A stretch of 41,090 nt of DNA from the IMG/VR virus record IMGVR_UViG_3300035698_002650, positions 1 through 41,090 of that record. The stretch is one strand, 5' to 3'. Source of the DNA: a virus. The notes under the pieces are model-generated. The model searched no databases, was not told the origin of the DNA, and saw only the letters and a program-made list of their open reading frames with translations. Below are positions 16,098 through 22,966 of this stretch, piece after piece; position 1 is the first letter of the stretch, and every line of letters begins with the position of its first letter. Made by a program: the position numbers and the translations under genes.

Positions 16098-16311
16098 AGA
16101 AGCAGAAATAAAAAAGATCGCAAGTGAATTGGGTGTGACTAACATACAAATGGAAATAGACAGGAAAGTTAACGAGTTGTCTGGTAAGACTGTGGGTGAA
16201 ATACAGGAATGGGTGAGAAAGGTTACAGGCGACGGTGAAAAGGCTATATTCTTGGACTTGTGTGTTGCAGTCGCGTTAGGTAATTTAATCAATCCGAACA
16301 ATGTCAAATGA
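16087..16311 (+). CDS. Hypothetical small helical protein
   Basis: A 74-residue frame starts at GTG 16087, placed nine bases after GAGGAG (16075-16080), a true Shine-Dalgarno. It is helical, with a hydrophobic stretch IFLDLCVAVALGNLI near the C-terminus too short and polar to be a confident membrane segment. No family recognised. It overlaps both neighbours, ending the glycosyltransferase block. Confidence 0.5.
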   Translation: MSSKEAEIKKIASELGVTNIQMEIDRKVNELSGKTVGEIQEWVRKVTGDGEKAIFLDLCVAVALGNLINPNNVK

Positions 16312-16570
16312 AGACTTAAAAAAGAACTTAGATAAAATGGCTGCAGACGGGTACTTTCAGGAGGACCTGAAGGTACAGGCCGGAACATTTAGTTTAGAAG
16401 ACTTCCAGGAAGATAAATTATTAAAAGAGAAGCATGAAAGTAAAAAAGGTAATAGGAAGAAGGGTGCTAATAAAACCAATAAGGGAGGAGTACAAGGGAA
16501 AACTGATAGTACCAGAGCAAATAAAAAAAAGACCAAGAAAGGGAAGGATACTAAAGGTGGGACAACTTAG
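16301..16570 (+). CDS. Hypothetical protein, basic C-terminus overlapping groES
   Basis: An 89-residue frame starts within the previous gene's end. Residues 1-45 (MSNEDLKKNLDKMAADGYFQ, SLEDFQEDKLL) look like ordinary coding. Residues 46-89 are Lys/Gly/Thr-rich and lie entirely over the GroES-like gene in another frame. The basic tail may simply be the shadow of the GroES codons, with the stop reached late by chance, or a genuine dual-coding segment. The first half is the better supported part. Confidence 0.45.
   Translation: MSNEDLKKNLDKMAADGYFQEDLKVQAGTFSLEDFQEDKLLKEKHESKKGNRKKGANKTNKGGVQGKTDSTRANKKKTKKGKDTKGGTT
16414..16423 (+). promoter_or_regulatory. AT-rich start-associated element of the GroES gene
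   Basis: TAAATTATTA sits 10 bases before the ATG at 16434. The same 10-mer precedes the ATG at 6161 at the same spacing, and a one-base-longer version (TAAATTATTAG) precedes 23323. Because it lies inside the upstream frame, its conservation supports 16434 as the real GroES start. Confidence 0.5.
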
Positions 16571-16697
16571 GGACTACGATTTAAAGGTAGGCGACATAGT
16601 GCATTACGATAGGTTCACAGAGCAGATTATAGGAGAGGGTGACACACCAGAAATACTTATTAACGAAGGTAATTTAATAGCTATAGAAAATGAGTGA
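16434..16697 (+). CDS. GroES-like co-chaperonin (Cpn10)
   Basis: The 87-residue protein has the full Cpn10 beta-barrel pattern: VIGRRVLIKPI (strand 1), a short mobile-loop region KGKLIVPEQIKKRP, KGRILKVGQ, then LKVGDIVHYDRFTEQII, and the last strand NEGNLIAIE. It would cap a GroEL chamber during folding of phage proteins, probably the capsid, as known for T4 gp31. No GroEL is encoded in the window, so it would have to work with host GroEL. The mobile loop lacks the usual GGI-hydrophobic tripeptide and instead has KLIVP, so docking needs testing. Confidence 0.8.
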   Translation: MKVKKVIGRRVLIKPIREEYKGKLIVPEQIKKRPRKGRILKVGQLRDYDLKVGDIVHYDRFTEQIIGEGDTPEILINEGNLIAIENE

Positions 16698-17163
16698 TAT
16701 AACATGGAAGACAGAAACAATCGACGTTAACAAGTTAAAGGGTTTGAAAAACAACCCTAGGTCTGACGTGGACATTGAGTCTCTTAAAAAGGACATAGAC
16801 TCTGTAGGCAATTTCAAACCGCTAGTAGTAGACCGTGATTACACTGTATTAGGCGGTAACCAACGTATGACTGTGTTAAAAGGAAAGGTCGAGGTGAGTA
16901 GGCCAGAGAGAAGATTAACAAAGGAAGAGCGTGACAAGGTAGTCATTCTAGACAATGTACATAGAGGTGGTTTTGACCCTGACATGTTACTAGCAGACTT
17001 TAAAGAGGCTGTAGAGAGTCTAGGAATGGACAATCTGTTAGCACAATTAGATACTGAGGATTATTCACTAAAAAATACAGAAGTTGATGTTGATGAAATG
17101 GAAGACGAATTAAATTGTACATGCCCTAAATGTGGATTCAAGTTCCAAGACCAAAACTCATAA
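16690..17163 (+). CDS. ParB-fold protein with C-terminal zinc ribbon
   Basis: The 157-residue protein begins with a typical ParB/Srx domain: IDVNKLKGLKNNPRSD, SLKKDIDSVGNFKPLVVDRDYTVLGGNQRMTVLKG, in which GGNQR replaces GERR. EERDKVVILDNVHRGGFDPDMLLADF follows, as in phage ParB-domain proteins linked to DNA methylases. The end CTCPKCGFKF supplies two CxxC-type pairs, so a small zinc ribbon. Its 3' end overlaps the DNA methyltransferase gene by 32 bases, which strongly suggests the pair work together on DNA modification. Confidence 0.75.
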   Translation: MSDITWKTETIDVNKLKGLKNNPRSDVDIESLKKDIDSVGNFKPLVVDRDYTVLGGNQRMTVLKGKVEVSRPERRLTKEERDKVVILDNVHRGGFDPDMLLADFKEAVESLGMDNLLAQLDTEDYSLKNTEVDVDEMEDELNCTCPKCGFKFQDQNS

Positions 17164-18181
17164 GTTTCCATATAAATGGTACTTAAAGGATGGCTACCCT
17201 GCGAAAGGGATTGAGTATCATGGAAAGAAAGTGTTTAGTACTTTTGCTTGCGGTGGGGGCTCAACAATGGGTTATAAACTAGCTGGGTATGATGTAATAG
17301 GGGCAAATGATATTGACCCCAAAATGATGAAAGTATATAAGGAGAATCATGACCCAAGAATGTATTACCTTAATGATATTAGAGATTTTAATAAGTTAAT
17401 TAAGGAAGGTAAGGTAAATAAAGAGTTGTATGAATTAGATATTTTAGATGGTAGCCCACCATGTAGTACATTTTCAATGGCAGGAAGCAGGGAAAAGGTA
17501 TGGGGAAAAAAGAAAAGATTTAGGGAAGGTCAGTCGGAACAAGTATTAGATGATCTGTTCTTTTATTTTATAGAGACTGTGGGGCTATTGAAGCCAAAGG
17601 TCGTAATAGCCGAGAATGTAAAAGGGTTGATACAAGGCAATGCTAAGGGGTATTTAACAGAGATTGTTAAACAATTAAAAGGATTGGGTTATAAAGTGCA
17701 AGTATTTTTGTTGAATGCCGCTAGTATGGGCGTACCGCAAAAGAGGGAAAGAGTGTTTGTGATTGGATATAAAGTAAGTGCAAAGAAATTAAACTTGAGG
17801 TTTAATGAAGAGCAAGTTTTATACAAAGAGTTTGACGAAGGTACTGTAAGTAGCTTTAAAATGCCTTCGAAATGCTTTATCCCATATTGGAAAAAGACAA
17901 AACCGGGTAGCTCCCTGAGTAAGGTCCACCCAAAAGGTCATTATTTCAATTCTATTAAACTTAGCAAGAATAGGGTCATGAACACAATAGTTAGTCATAG
18001 TACTCTTATGCATTACAAGCAATGTCGATTGTTGACTAAAAGGGAGCTGACAATAGCGGGTACATTTCCACTGGATTACGATTTTTTAGATATTAAGTCA
18101 CAATATCTCATAGGAATGAGTGTACCGCCAGTAATGATGGCACAGATAGCGAATGAAGTATATAATCAATTGTTAAATTAA
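17132..18181 (+). CDS. DNA (cytosine-5)-methyltransferase
   Basis: The 349-residue protein has the ordered motifs of Dcm-type C5 methyltransferases: motif I FACGGGSTMGYKLAG, motif II IGANDIDP, motif IV DGSPPCSTFS with the catalytic Cys (about residue 111), motif VI VVIAENVKG, motif VIII VPQKRERVFVIG, and motifs IX/X near RELTIAGTFP and QYLIGMSVPPVMM. The target-recognition region (about 225-290) is ordinary in length. It would methylate cytosine in phage DNA, perhaps for protection from restriction. GTG at 17132 is the likely start, inside the ParB-like gene. No cognate restriction enzyme was seen. Confidence 0.9.
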   Translation: MDSSSKTKTHKFPYKWYLKDGYPAKGIEYHGKKVFSTFACGGGSTMGYKLAGYDVIGANDIDPKMMKVYKENHDPRMYYLNDIRDFNKLIKEGKVNKELYELDILDGSPPCSTFSMAGSREKVWGKKKRFREGQSEQVLDDLFFYFIETVGLLKPKVVIAENVKGLIQGNAKGYLTEIVKQLKGLGYKVQVFLLNAASMGVPQKRERVFVIGYKVSAKKLNLRFNEEQVLYKEFDEGTVSSFKMPSKCFIPYWKKTKPGSSLSKVHPKGHYFNSIKLSKNRVMNTIVSHSTLMHYKQCRLLTKRELTIAGTFPLDYDFLDIKSQYLIGMSVPPVMMAQIANEVYNQLLN

Positions 18182-18202
18182 CATAAATAGAGTCTAAATA
18201 CT

Positions 18203-18535
18203 ATGGCAGCAGCTAAAGGTAATCAGAATGCAAAAGGGAATAAAGGGGGTGGCAGAAAGAGCGCTTACCAAGAGGCCCAAGACGCTTCATTTTTGTGGGA
18301 CATATTTCTTAACGAGTATTCAGTAGAAGATATAAAGGACAAGCTTAAAAAGGGAAAGTTTAGTGTAAAGGACGTATGGATAAGTAAGTTAGTAGGAGGC
18401 AATGAAAGAATGTTGGGTATGTTGGTACAAAAGCTATTTCCTGACAAGATATTAGAGGAGAGTAATGTAAAAGGGAAGATTGAAGTAATTTACAATGACC
18501 CTACAAAGGATGGCCCAAGTAAAACTGACGAATGA
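18203..18535 (+). CDS. Terminase small subunit-like protein
   Basis: The 110-residue protein starts with AKGNQNAKGNKGGGRKSAYQE, a Gly/Lys/Asn-rich DNA-binding leader typical of phage small terminase subunits and related proteins. It continues with helices (SVEDIKDKLKKG, SVKDVWISKLVGGNERML, MLVQKLFPDKIL). It would recognise the packaging site and hand DNA to the large subunit encoded immediately downstream, with a 41-base overlap. The assignment rests on the N-terminal pattern and position. Confidence 0.7.
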   Translation: MAAAKGNQNAKGNKGGGRKSAYQEAQDASFLWDIFLNEYSVEDIKDKLKKGKFSVKDVWISKLVGGNERMLGMLVQKLFPDKILEESNVKGKIEVIYNDPTKDGPSKTDE

Positions 18536-19733
18536 CTTCATAGAATTAAGAAGGGCATTTAACAATCCTGCTAAGTTTGTATCTATAAGCGCTGGAAGGC
18601 GTTCAGGAAAGACGTTTGAAGCTTTTGACTGGCTGTATAAGTCATTAATGGTAGGCGGCGCTAGACATGCGCTGTGGGTCGATACACGGCAATCTAATAT
18701 TGATAAGTATATAGAGCGATATTGTATGGTGAGGTTAGAACCCATATGGAAAGACCAATGTAGGTATGATAGGCAGAAAAAGGTATTGCACATATTAGAC
18801 AAGTACATAGATTTTGGGTCGGCAGAGAAAGCAGAGAACTTAGAAGGGTTTCAATATGACAGGATACTGATTAACGAGGCTGGTATTGCTTTAAAGAGAC
18901 CGCAATTGTGGGATAATACCATACAACCTATGACTAAGGGTAAGGAAAACAAAACAAGGATTATAGGGACACCAAAAGGAAGAAACAAATTCTATTTACT
19001 TTACAGTATGGGGAACGAGGGACTCGAGGAGTACAAGAGTTTTACTTTTTCAGCGTATGAATCACCATTTTGGGAGAAGGATGAATTAGACAGGATTAAA
19101 GCACGAGTGCCTAGTGGTGTGTGGCAACAAGAATATATGGCACAATTCCTTGAGAACAATGCTGGAGTGTTCAAGGGGGTGAGAGAATGTGTAAAGGGAC
19201 ATGGTTTCATTAAAGAGGCTGAGGAAGGAAAGAGCTATGTAATCGGAGTGGACCTAGCAAAACATACGGACTTCACGGTAGTAATAGTTATTGAGACGGG
19301 TACTAATAATGTAGTGTTTATGGACAGGTTTAATCAAATAGACTGGGTGTTCCAAAAGAAAAAGATTATAGATATATGGGAAAGGTTTAATAAGTGCCCG
19401 ATGTTACTAGACAGTACTGGGGTTGGCGATCCTGTGTTTGACGATTTGTATAGAGTAATGGATTATAAAATAGAAGGTTATAAAATAACATCCCCGAGCA
19501 AAAAGGAATTGATAGAAGGTCTGAGTTTGGCTATTCAAAGGGGTGACATAGGTTACCCTGGTAATGGGGTATTAATTAGTGAGTTAGAAGCGTACGAATA
19601 CCAGATAAGTAAATCTGGCGTAGTGAAATACAATGCCCCTGAAGGACTACATGATGATTGTGTTATAGCACTAGCTTTGGCGTGGCAATTGGCTAAACCA
19701 GACAATGAAGAGGCCGAGATATACGTTTTCTAG
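18495..19733 (+). CDS. Terminase large subunit
   Basis: The 412-residue packaging motor protein has Walker A SAGRRSGKT (about residues 32-40), a Walker B-like YDRILINEAG (with the catalytic Glu) and a coupling motif RIIGTPKGR. A C-terminal RNase H-like nuclease follows, starting VIGVDLAKHTDFTVVIVIE and ending GLHDDCVIALALAW, where the Asp residues hold the metal ions. The start could be ATG 18495 or ATG 18510. The length and motif order are normal for the family. It cuts and translocates phage DNA into the capsid through the portal. Confidence 0.9.
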   Translation: MTLQRMAQVKLTNDFIELRRAFNNPAKFVSISAGRRSGKTFEAFDWLYKSLMVGGARHALWVDTRQSNIDKYIERYCMVRLEPIWKDQCRYDRQKKVLHILDKYIDFGSAEKAENLEGFQYDRILINEAGIALKRPQLWDNTIQPMTKGKENKTRIIGTPKGRNKFYLLYSMGNEGLEEYKSFTFSAYESPFWEKDELDRIKARVPSGVWQQEYMAQFLENNAGVFKGVRECVKGHGFIKEAEEGKSYVIGVDLAKHTDFTVVIVIETGTNNVVFMDRFNQIDWVFQKKKIIDIWERFNKCPMLLDSTGVGDPVFDDLYRVMDYKIEGYKITSPSKKELIEGLSLAIQRGDIGYPGNGVLISELEAYEYQISKSGVVKYNAPEGLHDDCVIALALAWQLAKPDNEEAEIYVF

Positions 19734-19777
19734 TGTGAATTATAGGACATAGATTGAAACAAGGTAGATTTTTATTC

Positions 19778-19807
19778 CACCTCGGGAGGGGTGAGCATAT
19801 TTTGTTG
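19778..19807 (+). terminator. Possible weak terminator after terminase
   Basis: CACCTC and GGGGTG (one U-G pair) flank a GGGA loop, followed by ATATTTTG. The stem is six pairs and the U-run is interrupted, so termination would be weak. The 190-base gap 19734-19923 also holds the promoter below and no gene. Confidence 0.35.
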
Positions 19808-19864
19808 TAGGTACAGCATTCTCATTTTTAGTTATTTTGATGTATTCCCATGTATATAGGGTAC

Positions 19865-19893
19865 TTGACATATTATGCATAACATAGTATAAT
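19865..19893 (+). promoter_or_regulatory. Consensus sigma-70 promoter
   Basis: TTGACA (19865-19870), exactly 17 bases, then TATAAT (19888-19893). Both hexamers are perfect and the spacing is optimal. The predicted start is near 19900, about 24 bases before the first ATG at 19924. It drives the small-protein/phosphoesterase block and may continue into RtcB. Confidence 0.85.
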
Positions 19894-19923
19894 GATGTTA
19901 TAAATAATTTAAGCTAAGAAACA

Positions 19924-20106
19924 ATGGTTTTACAGAGATTTAAAAATGAGGATAGTGGTACAGAATATTTGGTTGGTGTTAATGACGAGTGCATTGTACA
20001 AAGCGCAGAGATGGTAGAGGATACTGGTGTCGAGTTCTTATCCGCGATTATGATTGCAGCTGTGTTTATTTCGGGATTTGTGTGTGGCAGGATATCGAAG
20101 GATTAG
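19924..20106 (+). CDS. Small protein with C-terminal membrane helix
   Basis: The 60-residue protein has a soluble, acidic N-terminal half, while residues 38-56 (FLSAIMIAAVFISGFVCG) form a likely transmembrane helix followed by RISKD. It is the first gene after the perfect promoter at 19865. No family recognised. Small early membrane proteins of this type in phages often affect host metabolism or superinfection, but no evidence here points to one function. Confidence 0.6.
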   Translation: MVLQRFKNEDSGTEYLVGVNDECIVQSAEMVEDTGVEFLSAIMIAAVFISGFVCGRISKD

Positions 20107-20133
20107 TTCTTTCAAAGTACAGTATCAGCCGTC

Positions 20134-20298
20134 GTGGCAAAGGCGAGGTGGTTGGCAAGTAAAATAAAGCGGGAGCAATGTATTTTCTGTGATGAGCTTG
20201 GACAACGACACCATGAGGATTATAAACATCCGTTAGATGTTGTATTCCTTTGTCCTTCACATCATAAGCAATTACATGATGGTACGATCAAACTGTAA
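20134..20298 (+). CDS. Small zinc-finger/HNH-like phage protein
   Basis: A 54-residue frame starts at GTG 20134, in the same frame as the gene upstream but after its stop. It reads AKARWLASKIK, then CIFCDELGQRHHEDYKHPLDVVFLCPSHHKQLH. This is a recurring minimal phage family: a CxxC pair, an HHxDY-xPLxV strand and a C-xx-HH end. The fold resembles an HNH finger, but no full nuclease active site can be assigned. It is too short for a homing endonuclease. Likely a zinc-binding DNA/RNA-associated protein. Confidence 0.65.
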   Translation: MAKARWLASKIKREQCIFCDELGQRHHEDYKHPLDVVFLCPSHHKQLHDGTIKL

Positions 20299-20323
20299 AT
20301 CAGGGACTATTTTAAAGAATAAG

Positions 20324-20332
20324 TTAAATTTA
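20324..20332 (+). promoter_or_regulatory. AT-rich element deciding the start at 20345
   Basis: TTAAATTTA ends 12 bases before ATG 20345. At other genes the same element ends about 9-13 bases before the start (for example 31302-31310 before 31322, 32042-32050 before 32064). ATG 20333 directly abuts the element, so 20345 is preferred. Confidence 0.55.
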
Positions 20333-20344
20333 ATGAGAAGAAAG

Positions 20345-20659
20345 ATGACTATTAGTAAGGTTCAAGGCAGTCACGAATTAAACGAAGGGGAGTTAGAAAT
20401 ATTGAGGGAAAAGATACAGGGCGAATGGCTTGTATATGATTATAGGACAGGAAGTTATGAAGGGAGTGGGTTTTGTGTATGGAGGGATGGTGATGATTAC
20501 TATTATGGTGATATGTCGCATTGTTCGTGTTACGGACCTGTAACAAACCTAACATCTTCTATACCATATGATTATGAACAGATTAAGGAGATTGCCAAGA
20601 AATATAACTCAAAGCGTGTGATGGATTATATAGATGAGGATAAACTAAGTAAAAAGTGA
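20345..20659 (+). CDS. Hypothetical acidic protein
   Basis: Translation from ATG 20345 gives 104 residues; ATG 20333 would add four. An AT-rich element and a GAAAG stretch support the later start. The protein has a strand-rich core with aromatic clusters (EWLVYDYRTGSYEGSGFCVW, DDYYYGDMSHCSCYG) and a C-terminal helix. HCSCYG might bind a metal, but a single short cluster is weak evidence. No family recognised. Confidence 0.6.
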   Translation: MTISKVQGSHELNEGELEILREKIQGEWLVYDYRTGSYEGSGFCVWRDGDDYYYGDMSHCSCYGPVTNLTSSIPYDYEQIKEIAKKYNSKRVMDYIDEDKLSKK

Positions 20660-20660
20660 G

Positions 20661-20789
20661 ATGAACTTTGAGGGGCATCAGAATGGTAGTATATGGGCAT
20701 TTATTATAGTTATAGCTATTGTGGTGATAGCTTGGGCCGTAGAGAAAATCTTCGGTGTTTGTATTCTTGGTTCGTGTATTATAAATTAA
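20661..20789 (+). CDS. Tiny single-pass membrane protein
   Basis: The 42-residue frame starts at ATG 20661, one base after the previous TGA. A strongly hydrophobic helix (WAFIIVIAIVVIAWAV, about residues 12-27) is followed by EKIFGVCILGSCIIN with two cysteines. Orientation is probably N-out. Tight packing and good composition suggest a real gene; function unknown. Confidence 0.5.
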   Translation: MNFEGHQNGSIWAFIIVIAIVVIAWAVEKIFGVCILGSCIIN

Positions 20790-20801
20790 TCAAAGAGTCT
20801 A

Positions 20802-20882
20802 GTGAAAAGAATAGATGTAGGTGAGAACGTAGTGTTGATTGTTATAGTCGTTATGTTCTTTTTAGCAGTGATTTTAATTTAG
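20802..20882 (+). CDS. Tiny hydrophobic protein
   Basis: The 26-residue frame at GTG 20802 reads MKRIDVGENVVLIVIVVMFFLAVILI, a basic N-terminus followed by a near-complete membrane helix. It ends 10 bases before the phosphoesterase gene. Length makes this tentative, but it matches the adjacent tiny membrane protein in style and fills an otherwise empty gap. Confidence 0.4.
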   Translation: MKRIDVGENVVLIVIVVMFFLAVILI

Positions 20883-20892
20883 TAATTGGTGA

Positions 20893-21396
20893 ATGATATA
20901 CGTTATATCTGATACGCATTTTGGACACCGAAAGCTAGAAGAGTACGAGGATAGGAAGCCTGGTTTTGAGAAGGATATTATTAGGAAGTGGAATAACGTG
21001 GTAAAACCGACAGACACAGTGATACATTTAGGGGACTGGTGTTTGGGTAAGTATAAGCATTTGAGTAATTCAAAAACAATCAGTTACTGGAGGGGGAAAT
21101 TGCAAGGGAATGTGATACTAGTAAGGGGGAACCACGACAGAGAGACCTGTGAATGGTATATGAATCATGAGTTTCAGTTTTGTTGCGACAGGTTCGATAT
21201 GACTTATCGGGGTAAGAGGTTGTGTTTTACCCATAAGCCGATACCGATAGGGAATTTTGATTACAATATACACGGTCACAGTCATGGTAATGCTCATAGG
21301 GACGAAGAGCATTGTGATTTTTACGGAGAAAGGCATATAGAAATATCGATAGAGAAGATGGGGTCAGTAATAAGTTTAAAATCGTTAGTAGAATGA
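20893..21396 (+). CDS. Calcineurin-like metallophosphoesterase
   Basis: The 167-residue protein carries the full set of metal-binding motifs in order: ISDTHFGH (Asp7, His9), HLGDWC, VRGNHDRE, a FTHKP motif and HGHSHG. It is the compact form of the family common in phages. It hydrolyses phosphoester bonds, possibly of nucleic-acid 2',3'-cyclic or terminal phosphates, though substrates vary widely. It lies one small gene upstream of RtcB, an RNA ligase that needs particular RNA end phosphates, so a joint role in RNA-end processing is possible. Confidence 0.85.
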   Translation: MIYVISDTHFGHRKLEEYEDRKPGFEKDIIRKWNNVVKPTDTVIHLGDWCLGKYKHLSNSKTISYWRGKLQGNVILVRGNHDRETCEWYMNHEFQFCCDRFDMTYRGKRLCFTHKPIPIGNFDYNIHGHSHGNAHRDEEHCDFYGERHIEISIEKMGSVISLKSLVE

Positions 21397-21516
21397 TTAG
21401 ACATGAGTACAGAGTGTTAAGTAAGGTTTTACATATGTAGAGGGAAGATATCCTTTAGTGGACCCACACGTGGGGGCAACCGTAAGAATGGGAAAACAGA
21501 GTTTAAGGAGGGTAAA

Positions 21517-21669
21517 GTGTATATAGATTACACGGATGGTGTCGAGTTGTCTCGGGTAACAACGAAATTATTAGAGGGTGGAATTATTAAGAAGGAGGAT
21601 AGTAAGAAGTTTGTACCGAAGGGAAGGAGTAAGTCCGATAAGCCTAAGAAGTTTATGATAGATAGATAA
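21517..21669 (+). CDS. Hypothetical small basic protein, start uncertain
   Basis: The frame ending at TAA 21667-21669 is open from 21421. GTG 21517 follows GGAGGG with good spacing and gives 50 residues (YIDYTDGVELSRVTTKLL, then a Lys-rich tail). The upstream codons (YICRGKISF, TEFKEGK) also look like coding, yet no ATG, GTG or TTG precedes them except ATG 21403, which is cut off by TAA at 21418. The gene may be longer with an unusual start, or damaged. A CCCAC-AC-GTGGG inverted repeat sits at 21463-21474. Confidence 0.45.
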   Translation: MYIDYTDGVELSRVTTKLLEGGIIKKEDSKKFVPKGRSKSDKPKKFMIDR

Positions 21670-21685
21670 TTTTAGAGTTAATATC

Positions 21686-22870
21686 ATGCAAATAGTAGAA
21701 ACAGAGAAGATGCCAATAAAGATGTGGTTAGACGATATAGAGGATGGTGCAATGGAGCAAATCAAGAACATTGCAAACCTTCCTTTTGTGTATAAATGGG
21801 TCGCAGTCATGCCGGATTCGCACCAAGGTTACGGAATGCCGATAGGTGGTGTTGTGGCACTGGATAATGTGATCAGTCCGAATATGGTTGGTGTGGACAT
21901 CGGGTGTGGAATGTGTGCTATAAATACTGGTTTGAAAGAAATTACACAAGATCAGTTAAAGGAGGTTATGGGCGGGGTTAGAGAGGTAGTACCTGTTGGG
22001 TTTAACAAACATCAGAAAGGGCAGGACGTAGGATTAATGCCTAGCACTATGTATCCTGGGTTGCCTAGCTGTGGTGTGGTGGTTAAAATGGAATATGAAA
22101 ACGCAATGAGATCCTTGGGGACTTTGGGTGGAGGTAATCATTTTATAGAGATACAAAAAAGTGAGTTTGGTCATATTTGGATAATGATTCACTCAGGAAG
22201 TAGGAATCTTGGTAAAAAGGTGTGTGATTATTACAATGATATCGCTAAAGACTTGAATAAAAAGTACTATACTCCAAACGTTATAGAGCAAGACTTGGCA
22301 TTTTTACCGGTAGAGACAGAAATAGGACAAGCATATATTAAGGAAATGCAGTATTGTGTAGACTTTGCATTCTCTAATAGGAAATTAATGATGGAAAGAG
22401 TTGTTGCTGTTTTCAATCAGGTTATGGATGGTGAAGTTGGGACTTCTGAGATGATTAATATTGCACATAATTATGCAAGTTTAGAGAATCATATGGGTAA
22501 AAACGTTTGGGTGCATAGAAAGGGTGCCACGAGCGCTAAGAAGGGTGAGATGGGGATCATTCCTGGTTCTATGGGTACCAAGTCATATATTGTAGAAGGT
22601 CTTGGTAGTCGTGAGTCATTCATGAGTTGTTCACACGGGGCAGGGAGGAAAATGAGTAGGTCTCAAGCGAGTAGAGAATTGACGTTAGAAGAGGCAGATA
22701 AGGCAATGGATGGGATTATCTATGGTAGGTGGGGTAAGACCCGAAAGGGAGGACTAGACTTTGGTGAAGCACCTCAGGCATACAAGGACATTTCCAAGGT
22801 AATGGAAAATCAGAAAGATCTTGTTAAGCCGATTGTAGAACTCACCCCGTTGGCTGTGATCAAAGGTTAA
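21686..22870 (+). CDS. rtcB: RtcB-type RNA ligase
   Basis: The 394-residue protein has the diagnostic RtcB motifs: VMPDSHQGYGMPIGGV (His46), NMVGVDIGCGMC with the metal ligands Asp71 and Cys74, LGTLGGGNHFIEI near residues 146-156, MIHSGSRNLG, and SCSHGAGRKMSRSQA (about 315-330) with the histidine that is guanylylated. RtcB joins RNA 2',3'-cyclic-phosphate or 3'-phosphate ends to 5'-OH ends with GTP and Mn2+. In a phage it could repair tRNAs cut by host anticodon nucleases. Neighbours are a phosphoesterase upstream and a second promoter just downstream. Length is close to E. coli RtcB. Confidence 0.93.
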   Translation: MQIVETEKMPIKMWLDDIEDGAMEQIKNIANLPFVYKWVAVMPDSHQGYGMPIGGVVALDNVISPNMVGVDIGCGMCAINTGLKEITQDQLKEVMGGVREVVPVGFNKHQKGQDVGLMPSTMYPGLPSCGVVVKMEYENAMRSLGTLGGGNHFIEIQKSEFGHIWIMIHSGSRNLGKKVCDYYNDIAKDLNKKYYTPNVIEQDLAFLPVETEIGQAYIKEMQYCVDFAFSNRKLMMERVVAVFNQVMDGEVGTSEMINIAHNYASLENHMGKNVWVHRKGATSAKKGEMGIIPGSMGTKSYIVEGLGSRESFMSCSHGAGRKMSRSQASRELTLEEADKAMDGIIYGRWGKTRKGGLDFGEAPQAYKDISKVMENQKDLVKPIVELTPLAVIKG

Positions 22871-22890
22871 TGGTGACTGTTTAAACCTAC

Positions 22891-22919
22891 TTGACATATT
22901 ATTATATATACTGTATAAT
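22891..22919 (+). promoter_or_regulatory. Consensus sigma-70 promoter
   Basis: TTGACA (22891-22896), 17 bases, TATAAT (22914-22919): a second exact match to the consensus, as at 19865. The leader after both promoters contains similar TTAAATAAATTTTAGC / TATAAATAATTTAAGC elements. It drives the gene at 22967 and presumably the phosphatase fragment and the structured RNA region downstream. Confidence 0.85.
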
Positions 22920-22966
22920 GTAATGTATTAAGAATGTGGTTTAAATAAATTTTAGCTTTATACAAT

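Noticed and set aside
20237-20344. Earlier start for the gene ending at 20659
   Set aside because: It would overlap the zinc-finger frame 20134-20298, and the AT-rich element points to ATG 20345.
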